Source of the DNA: an uncultured Christensenella sp. | GTDB lineage: Bacteria; Bacillota; Clostridia; Christensenellales; Borkfalkiaceae | DNA length: 19,688 bases | Direction of reading: 5' to 3' | NCBI GenBank assembly: GCA_910578765.1 | Contig: CAJTRW010000033.1 | Location: forward strand, 1 to 19,688 | In this document: in pieces, positions 14,309 to 19,688 of the stretch | Layout of the letters: the number at the start of each line of letters is the position of its first letter | How positions within the stretch are numbered: the first letter of the stretch is position 1 | The notes under the pieces: model-generated | The model's database searches: none | What the model was told of the DNA's origin: nothing | The model's input: the letters and a program-made list of their open reading frames with translations, nothing else | Translations under genes and position numbers: made by a program

Positions 14309-16468
14309 ATGAAATACGTATCGATACGCGAGTTAAATAAAACGTACAGGGAGAAAGGCTGCACAGACGTGCCCGCGCTGAGAGGCGTAAGTTTCGATTT
14401 GCCGGAAAAAGGCATGGTGTTTATCCTCGGCAAGTCGGGATGCGGCAAATCTACCCTGTTAAACGTTTTGGGCGGATTGGATAACTTCGACGGCGGCGAC
14501 GTTATTATAGACGGAAGGTCAATGAAGGATTTTTCCGCAAAGGATACGGACAGGCACCGCAATGAAAAAGTGGGCTTCGTCTTTCAGGAAAACAACCTTC
14601 TGGACGAATACACCGTAGAGCGCAACGTAGGGCTTGCGGTAGAGTTGCAGAGCGAAAAGGACGGCGGCGACTTGGTCGCCGCCGCTTTAAAATCCGTCGA
14701 TTTAGAGGGCTTCGGCGGCAGAAAGTGCAACCGCCTTTCGGGCGGACAAAAACAGCGTGTAGCCATAGCCCGCGCCATAGTAAAAAAGCCGGAAATTTTG
14801 TTGTGCGACGAGCCCACGGGCGCACTGGATAGCGACACCGGCGAGGAAATTTTCAATCTCTTAAAAAATATAAGTAATAATACGCTTGTCATAGTTGTCT
14901 CTCACGACAGGGAGTCTGCCGAAAAATACGGCGACAGAGTAATAGAGTTAAAGGACGGACAGGTTATATCGGACAGCGCGCCCATAGAGGTTACGCCTGT
15001 TGAAAGCAAGCCCGAAGTTCAAAAAAAGAGCTGCGGCTTGCCCGCAAAGCGGGCGTTTAACATAGGCGCAGGTTTTTTAATAGCCCGCCCCGTTCGTTTG
15101 GCGCTTTGCATAATAATCTGCCTTTTAACTTTTACTTGCGTGGGCGTATCCGATTCTTTTGCAAGCTATAACAGGGAAAAAACCATTGCGGATAATCTTG
15201 TTAAATACGAAACTCCCTATTACATTTTTACGCAAACGTCCGTTTACGATCTCGCGGATTTGGGCGTTGAGTTCGGGTATACTAAAAATATTTTTAACGA
15301 AACGGAATACGAAAGGCTTAAAACCCTTGTCAAGTGCGACAGATACGATATAGTTTACGACTTTTCGTTGAATTCGACTTTCGGCGGCGCCGGCTACCAT
15401 ATAGAAGAGTTGCGCGATAAACGCGGTGAAACGTTATTCTTTCACGGCGTAACAGAATTCGACGAAACTTACGTATCGGATTACGGTTTTACGCTCTACG
15501 GCGAATATCCGCACAATTACAGTGAAATTGTTATTCCCGACTATATGTTTGAAGGTTTTAAAACTTACGGTTATACGCCTAAGGACGGTACTGCGCAAAC
15601 CATATCCTCTTATAACGAAATAATAGGCAAAACTATTTCGCCCGCGCACGGTAATGGATATCGGACATATAAAATCGTTGGCGTGCTGGACACCAACGTG
15701 AATAAAAATGTTTACGACAGAGTTATGTATAAGAAGTATGACGCGAATAAGTACGACGCTATTGGCATGGCAAACGCTGTTATGACCCGTTACGGTTTAC
15801 AGAGTGTGATGTTTACCGCCAAGGGCTTTTATCGCAATTATTATGTGTCCGAATTGTTGGGAGAAGAATGCAAAGAAACGGACGACTGCATTAAAAGCGT
15901 AATTTCGCCGATTACGGGCGGCAAAAAAGCCATGGTTGAAGCCGCGCGCATACACGAAAGATATCATACCGAGCTGAATGCTGACAACAGGTACGATTAT
16001 TTTATGCTTACGGGTGACGCACAGGAGATTGTCGACTATGAAGACGACACTATGAATCTGTGTAAAACCATATTCTTTTACACTGCGCTCGGCACGTCGG
16101 TAATATCCGCGCTGTTTGTGCTTTATTACGTCAGCGGCGTCGTTACCGAAAAGAAGAGGCAGGTAGGTATTCTGCGCTCGCTCGGCGCGTCAAAGGGTGA
16201 TATATTTAAAATTTTCGCCGCGCAAAACGGAATATTCGCGGGAGGACTAATTGCGCTTGCCACGGTATTTTCCGCTGTGACGGACGTAATTATAAATTCG
16301 TATCTGACCAAAGGATACGTTGCCAAAGCGGTATTTTTATCGTTTTCCATACGGCAGTTTGCGGTGCTTGCGGCGGTGGCGATACTCGCTATTGCGGTTG
16401 GAGTAATAATTCCCGTCATGAAAATACTGCGCGCAAAGCCCGTAGATATAATTTCGGGCAGAAAGTAA
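14309..16468 (+). CDS. ABC transporter, ATPase fused to FtsX-like permease (MacB type)
   Basis: The 719-aa protein joins a full ABC ATPase (1-225) to an FtsX-like permease. It has Walker A GKSGCGKST (41-49), Q-loop Gln94, signature LSGGQ (144-148), Walker B ILLCDEPTGALD (164-175) and switch His200. A first membrane helix is at about 262-282. A large extracytoplasmic domain follows to about residue 585, rich in Tyr and Asp. Three helices come at the end, with the FtsX motif RQVGILRSLGASKGDIFKIF between them. MacB-type proteins work as homodimers that couple ATP use to movement of the outer domain, for peptide export, resistance or signalling, rather than simple transport. The substrate is unknown. 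It has its own promoter and terminator and lies between tatD and rsmA. Confidence 0.93.
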   Translation: MKYVSIRELNKTYREKGCTDVPALRGVSFDLPEKGMVFILGKSGCGKSTLLNVLGGLDNFDGGDVIIDGRSMKDFSAKDTDRHRNEKVGFVFQENNLLDEYTVERNVGLAVELQSEKDGGDLVAAALKSVDLEGFGGRKCNRLSGGQKQRVAIARAIVKKPEILLCDEPTGALDSDTGEEIFNLLKNISNNTLVIVVSHDRESAEKYGDRVIELKDGQVISDSAPIEVTPVESKPEVQKKSCGLPAKRAFNIGAGFLIARPVRLALCIIICLLTFTCVGVSDSFASYNREKTIADNLVKYETPYYIFTQTSVYDLADLGVEFGYTKNIFNETEYERLKTLVKCDRYDIVYDFSLNSTFGGAGYHIEELRDKRGETLFFHGVTEFDETYVSDYGFTLYGEYPHNYSEIVIPDYMFEGFKTYGYTPKDGTAQTISSYNEIIGKTISPAHGNGYRTYKIVGVLDTNVNKNVYDRVMYKKYDANKYDAIGMANAVMTRYGLQSVMFTAKGFYRNYYVSELLGEECKETDDCIKSVISPITGGKKAMVEAARIHERYHTELNADNRYDYFMLTGDAQEIVDYEDDTMNLCKTIFFYTALGTSVISALFVLYYVSGVVTEKKRQVGILRSLGASKGDIFKIFAAQNGIFAGGLIALATVFSAVTDVIINSYLTKGYVAKAVFLSFSIRQFAVLAAVAILAIAVGVIIPVMKILRAKPVDIISGRK

Positions 16469-16482
16469 CAATTTTAAAAGTC

Positions 16483-16514
16483 AAAAGCCCGCGCTTTTCC
16501 GCGCGGACTTTTTT
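16483..16514 (+). terminator. Intrinsic terminator after the ABC transporter
   Basis: AAAAGCCCGCGC (16483-16494) pairs with GCGCGGACTTTT (16501-16512) with one C-A mismatch, around a TTTTCC loop. The T run extends to 16514. Confidence 0.75.
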
Positions 16515-16546
16515 CATCTCGGGTGAGGTAAACGCGGTTAAATGCG

Positions 16547-16575
16547 TTTACAAAAACAGTTTGCGCTGTTATAAT
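16547..16575 (+). promoter_or_regulatory. SigA-type promoter of rsmA
   Basis: TTTACA (16547-16552), 17 nt, then TATAAT (16570-16575). Transcription should start near 16582. The ATG at 16606 has AGGG 5 nt upstream. Confidence 0.7.
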
Positions 16576-16605
16576 TACCGTATACTTGAAATCAACAGGG
16601 TAATT

Positions 16606-17442
16606 ATGGAAAAAGATATAAAAACCGTGCTTGCGGAGTGCGGCTTCGGCTTCAAAAAGCAGTTCGGACAGAATTTTATTACAGATAAAAATTTGCTTGC
16701 AAGCATAGTTTCACTGTCGGGCGCGACGGCGGGGGATACCGTTGTCGAAATAGGCTGCGGCGCGGGCACGCTTACTCGCGCGCTTGCCGAAAGGGTAAAA
16801 AAAGTAATCGGCTTCGAAATAGATAAAAGTCTTGCGCCCGTGCTTGAAATCACGCTTGCGGATTTTTCAAACGTGAAAATCATTTACGGCGATTTTATGA
16901 AAGCCGACCTGAAAGAATTGGAAAAAGGACTTGAAAGCTACCGCGTGGTTGCAAATTTGCCGTACTACATTACCACGCCGCTTATAATGAAATTGGTTGA
17001 GCAGTCCGAAAAGTGCCTTTCGCTTTCGGTAATGGTTCAGGAGGAGGTTGCCGACCGCCTTTGCGCACAGGCAGGCACGCCGCAATACGGCGCAATAACG
17101 GCGGCTGTAGCATACCGCGCGGATTGCACCGTTGTAAAGCGCGTGCCGCGTACGGTTTTCTTCCCTCAGCCCAACGTCGACAGCGCGGTGGTAAAGCTTG
17201 AATTCCGCAAGCCTCTGCCCGTCAAAAGTCGTGAAATTTACGGCAAAACCGTCCGCGCGGCGTTCTCCTCGCGCAGAAAAACGCTTGAAAACAACCTTGT
17301 AAACTGCTTTTGCTTATCGCGTGAAAACGCGCGGCATATAATTGAAAAATGCGGGCTGGACCTTAAAGCGAGGGGGGAAACCCTTTCGCCCGTGCAATTT
17401 GCGAAACTGTCGGATTTAATTGCGGATATCCATAATATGTAA
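16606..17442 (+). CDS. rsmA: 16S rRNA dimethyladenosine transferase (RsmA/KsgA)
   Basis: The 278-aa SAM-dependent methyltransferase dimethylates A1518 and A1519 in helix 45 of 16S rRNA late in 30S assembly. Motifs seen are KKQFGQNFITDKN, the SAM loop VVEIGCGAGTLTRAL, the catalytic NLPYYITTPLI, VMVQEEVADRL, PQPNVDSAVV and FSSRRKTLENNL. The start at 16606 is chosen for its ribosome site and because the family begins about 20 residues before FGQNF. An upstream in-frame ATG at 16561 lies inside the promoter. In B. subtilis ksgA follows rnmV; here an ABC transporter precedes it and no rnmV is seen in the window. Confidence 0.97.
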   Translation: MEKDIKTVLAECGFGFKKQFGQNFITDKNLLASIVSLSGATAGDTVVEIGCGAGTLTRALAERVKKVIGFEIDKSLAPVLEITLADFSNVKIIYGDFMKADLKELEKGLESYRVVANLPYYITTPLIMKLVEQSEKCLSLSVMVQEEVADRLCAQAGTPQYGAITAAVAYRADCTVVKRVPRTVFFPQPNVDSAVVKLEFRKPLPVKSREIYGKTVRAAFSSRRKTLENNLVNCFCLSRENARHIIEKCGLDLKARGETLSPVQFAKLSDLIADIHNM

Positions 17443-17515
17443 AAATTCATATTTTTGTTCTAAAAAAGTCTGCCCGTACATAAATTAGGGTAGACTTAAA
17501 TTTTCGGAGGACAAT

Positions 17516-18277
17516 ATGAATCAGGAATTAGACTACGCCGAAATGCTGGAAATACCCGTAAGCACGGTCAATGTAGTAAAAAAGAAAAGCTTTTTCAAGC
17601 GCCGCCGCCCCGCCAAGACAGAGCAGGAGCAGCTGCCCGAGGATCTTAAAGAACGCGTCGTCGAAAGCGTGAACGAGCGCGTCGGGGCGTATGTATATTC
17701 GGAGGACGTTTCCGACCCGCCCAAGGAGGAAAAGCGTAAATTTTCGTTTTCCATTAAAAAAGACAAGGCAAGTCTGGTACTTTTTACCGAAGCGGTTGCC
17801 GTCGGCGTGATAGCGTTGACCATTTTCCTGACCAACATGTTTATGCCGTCCAGCGCGATAAATACGTTTATAAGCACTTTCTCGACTTCCAAAAACGCCC
17901 CCAAGGAGCGCAATTATACGGAATTTACGCTTGCGCCCGTCGTAAGCGAGTTATCCGACGCGGAGGTTGAAATGACAGAAACGGGCGTAATTTACTTCAC
18001 CGCACAGGGCAGCGTTTATCCCATTTGCGAAGGAACCGTTTCCAAGGTGTACGAAAACGAGGGCAGTTACACTGTCGAAATATCGCATACGTCCGCTTTC
18101 ACCAGCGTAATAACGGGGCTTACCACCGTCTATAACGAGACGGGCACGGCGGCAAAATCCAATATACCCGTGGGTTACAGCGACGGCAAGGGCGAAGTGC
18201 GCGTCTCCATGTACAATAACGGAACGTTGCTTGACTGCTACACCATGACTAACGAAGTTCCCGTCTGGAAGTCGTGA
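17516..18277 (+). CDS. SpoIVFA-like membrane protein with degenerate M23 domain
   Basis: The 253-aa protein has a charged cytoplasmic part (1-84), one membrane helix (about 86-108), and an outer part. The outer part ends in an M23/LytM-like fold (about 164-241: GSVYPICEGTVSKVYENEGSYTVEISHTS...GTAAKSNIPVGYSDGKGEVRVSMYNNGTLLD). His191 keeps the I.H position, but the other zinc ligands of active M23 peptidases are not seen, so it should be catalytically dead. SpoIVFA has this architecture and holds SpoIVFB inactive until the forespore signal arrives. The stop overlaps the next gene by 4 nt (GTGA), and that gene is the SpoIVFB protease, which supports the call. GGAGG lies ahead of the ATG. A CATAAATTA at 17480-17488 could be a mother-cell -10 element, but no clear -35 fits. 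Confidence 0.8.
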   Translation: MNQELDYAEMLEIPVSTVNVVKKKSFFKRRRPAKTEQEQLPEDLKERVVESVNERVGAYVYSEDVSDPPKEEKRKFSFSIKKDKASLVLFTEAVAVGVIALTIFLTNMFMPSSAINTFISTFSTSKNAPKERNYTEFTLAPVVSELSDAEVEMTETGVIYFTAQGSVYPICEGTVSKVYENEGSYTVEISHTSAFTSVITGLTTVYNETGTAAKSNIPVGYSDGKGEVRVSMYNNGTLLDCYTMTNEVPVWKS

Positions 18278-19071
18278 AGTTCACCCTTCATCCGCTGTTT
18301 ATAGCGATAGGACTGCTGTCTGCGATCTTCGGCGGATTAACCGTATTCATTATATACGCGCTGACCGCACTCCTGCACGAGTGCGGTCATATTTTTTGCG
18401 CGGCGCGTTTGGGGTACAGGTGCGAAAAGGTAAGTCTTATGCCTTACGGCGCCGCCGCCGTTTGCGATACGGAGGGGATATCCGCCGCCGACGAATTGAA
18501 GCTGGCGCTTTCCGGTCCGCTTGTGAACGCGTTTTTACTTGTCGCCGTTGCGGGGCTTTGGTGGTTTTTTCCTCAGACTTACGCCTATACGGACGCGGTG
18601 TTTTCGGCAAACGCGGTTATGTTTTGCATCAATCTTCTGCCCGCCCACCCGCTTGACGGCGGACGCGCGCTGAAATGCCTTTTAAGAAAATTCTTCCGCC
18701 CCAAAACGGTAAGCGTTTTAACGCGCTGCCTGAGCGCGGCGCTTGCCGCCGCGTTCGTCTTGATATTTTTTCTGGCGTATAAAAATTTTTCTTTACTTAT
18801 ATTCGCGGTGTTTCTGCTGTGCTCTGCCTTCGAGAAGGACGTTCCCCTGTCCCGCATAAATTTTGCGGCAAAAAAGCCCAAGCGCGGCAAGGAAATAAAG
18901 CATGTAATGCTTAACGCAAATTCAACCTTCAAGGACGCCCTGCGTCATACGGATTCAAGCAAATACGTGATATTTCAGTTTTACGGAGACGGTCTTTTGG
19001 ACGAAATTTACGAGGACGAGCTTTACGAAATGTTACAGACGCGTACTATTTACGATAAAATATTGGAATAA
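18274..19071 (+). CDS. spoIVFB: SpoIVFB-like site-2 protease (M50), pro-SigK processing
   Basis: The 265-aa membrane metalloprotease cuts pro-SigK within the mother-cell/forespore membrane in related bacteria. The zinc motif HECGH is at 35-39 and the second motif NLLPAHPLDGGR at 120-131, with Asp128 as the third ligand. Several hydrophobic helices span residues 8-180. The cytoplasmic end (about 205-265) looks like part of a CBS domain (VMLNANSTFKDALRH...VIFQFYGDG), as in SpoIVFB. The start is GTG at 18274, inside the stop of the preceding gene, giving tight coupling with the SpoIVFA-like protein. Other M50B proteases share these motifs, so the SpoIVFB identity rests on size, the CBS-like end and the partner gene. 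Confidence 0.88.
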   Translation: MKFTLHPLFIAIGLLSAIFGGLTVFIIYALTALLHECGHIFCAARLGYRCEKVSLMPYGAAAVCDTEGISAADELKLALSGPLVNAFLLVAVAGLWWFFPQTYAYTDAVFSANAVMFCINLLPAHPLDGGRALKCLLRKFFRPKTVSVLTRCLSAALAAAFVLIFFLAYKNFSLLIFAVFLLCSAFEKDVPLSRINFAAKKPKRGKEIKHVMLNANSTFKDALRHTDSSKYVIFQFYGDGLLDEIYEDELYEMLQTRTIYDKILE

Positions 19072-19076
19072 TTTCA

Positions 19077-19260
19077 TTGCGACTCACGTAACGCTGTGTT
19101 ATAATGCTTTCGGCGACGGTTTTTTATCTTTTTACAGGCTACACTTGGATGCGTTCCGGTCACGGTTTTAATGCGTACACTGCGCTATACCTTACGGCGT
19201 CGGGCGTGCGGGACGGTGCTTACCCAGCGCGTTTGTTAGCTGTGCGGCCTGCGACTCGCA
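19077..19260 (+). repeat. Variable TWLRSG/VRPA repeat, copy C
   Basis: TTGCGA (19077-19082), 17 nt and TATAAT (19100-19105) precede the conserved TCGGCGACGG-T6 segment. GYTWMRSG follows, then 27 variable codons (19161-19241, HGFNAYTALYL ... YPARLLA) and VRPAT. The open frame 19104-19298 would make 64 aa, but its ATG overlaps the -10 box. The unit starts 6 nt after the spoIVFB stop. The promoter 20-mer 19090-19109 is identical to that of ispE. Confidence 0.7.
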
Positions 19261-19317
19261 TAAGCGGTTGTATCCACCGTCATTCTGCGCTAGCGTAGCA
19301 AACTTTGCTCACATTAT

Positions 19318-19458
19318 TGTCATTCTGAACGAAGCTTTTGTCTTTCTGAACGCAGTGAAGAATCTTTTCAATAATAATGCGCAAAACGAAGTGAAGAATC
19401 TTATGTGTAAAGTGAAACGAGCAATCTTTCAGATCCTTCACTAACGCTCAGGATGACA
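19318..19458. repeat. REP/MITE-like dispersed repeat between copies C and D
   Basis: The ends read TGTCATTCTGA (19318-19328) and TCAGGATGACA (19448-19458), the same inverted ends as at 252-364. Inside are two GTGAAGAATCTT words and TTTCAGATCCTTC. The ATGACA of the right end doubles as the -35 box of copy D. Confidence 0.65.
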
Positions 19459-19635
19459 AGGTGGAAAAATAATGCTACAATATTGTCGGCGGCGGTTTTT
19501 TAACTTATTTGACCGCACTTGGCTGCGTTCCGGCAACTTTGGGGATGCGTACACTTCTTTTTACCTGGCTTCCTCAGGATACTGGTACTTTACGTGCTCT
19601 GCCCGTCGGTTTTCTGTGCGGCCTGCGCTTTACAA
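19453..19635 (+). repeat. Variable TWLRSG/VRPA repeat, copy D
   Basis: ATGACA (19453-19458), 17 nt and TACAAT (19476-19481) are followed by GTCGGCGGCGG-T6 and RTWLRSG. Then come 27 variable codons (19535-19615, NFGDAYTSFYL ... CSARRFS) and VRPALYNN. The frame is open from an ATG at 19472 through the end of the window (19688), so it may be part of a longer gene or may simply run on. It shares RRFSVRPA with copy B. Confidence 0.65.
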
Positions 19636-19688
19636 CAACCGCGTATTACGGTATCCGAAAAGTACATTGACTTTCGGACGGATTAATT

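Noticed and set aside
16561..16605. Upstream ATG extension of rsmA
   Set aside because: It lies within the promoter (TATAAT 16570-16575), and the ATG at 16606 has a ribosome site and matches the family start.
17449..17488. SigE promoter before the spoIVFA-like gene
   Set aside because: CATAAATTA fits a -10 element but no ATA-type -35 lies 14-15 nt upstream. I left it out as a feature.
19104..19298. Treating copy C as an ordinary 64-aa gene
   Set aside because: Its ATG overlaps the -10 box, there is no ribosome site, and the 5' segment is in a different frame in the other copies. I list it as a repeat unit instead.
57..19635. A complete diversity-generating retroelement in the window
   Set aside because: No reverse transcriptase, Avd-like protein or separate template repeat can be seen. 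Only VR-like units are present, so I keep the DGR idea as a hypothesis.

Overview
This is about 19.7 kb of chromosome from a low-to-mid GC, spore-forming Firmicute of the Clostridia type. The sporulation genes (a SipL-like SPOCS/LysM protein, spmA, spmB, a SpoIVFA-like protein and the SpoIVFB protease), Veg, and the Bacillus/Clostridium-like neighbourhood metG-tatD...rsmA and veg...ispE all point there. The dense dispersed repeats of the GTCATTCTGA/TCAGGATGACA kind remind me of uncultured gut Clostridia (Christensenellales-like), but that is only a guess. No rRNA, tRNA, CRISPR array, transposase or phage gene is visible.

Layout. Positions 1-576 hold two copies (A and B, read leftwards) of a short variable repeat with a REP-like dispersed repeat between them. 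A probable small leftward gene (577-795, ATT start) and a large surface lipoprotein gene (925-3219) follow. Next come an acidic zinc-ribbon gene (3585-4088), veg (4205-4480), sipL-like (4556-6025, behind a SigE-like promoter) and a 116-aa gene behind a perfect consensus promoter (6089-6439). ispE, a two-TM protein and a cysteine desulfurase (6797-9698) form one unit. A probable small RNA (about 9815-9910) separates this from the leftward spmA-spmB pair (9929-10974). After a block of tandem and dispersed repeats come metG-tatD (overlapping), an ABC transporter with its own promoter, possible leader peptide and terminator, rsmA, and the spoIVFA-like/spoIVFB pair. Two more copies of the variable repeat (C and D, read rightwards), again with a dispersed repeat between them, fill 19077-19688.

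How the genes fit together. Core housekeeping (methionyl-tRNA synthetase, TatD nuclease, RsmA 16S rRNA dimethylase, IspE, cysteine desulfurase) is interleaved with sporulation functions: coat morphogenesis (SipL-like), spore core dehydration (SpmA/B) and pro-SigK processing (SpoIVFA/B). The set looks like a split and permuted version of the B. subtilis metS-yabD-yabE-rnmV-ksgA-yabG-veg-sspF-ispE region. An ABC transporter sits where yabE/rnmV would be.

The most interesting signal is the variable repeat family at both ends. Four copies each have an N17-spaced SigA-type promoter and a conserved 5' segment. Each then encodes TW(L/M)RSG, exactly 27 variable codons, and VRPA. This resembles the variable-region end of C-type-lectin/FGE-like proteins diversified by diversity-generating retroelements. 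The conserved 5' segment enters the TWLRSG frame in three different reading frames, so it looks conserved as DNA or RNA and not as protein. No reverse transcriptase is in the window, so the DGR link is a hypothesis.
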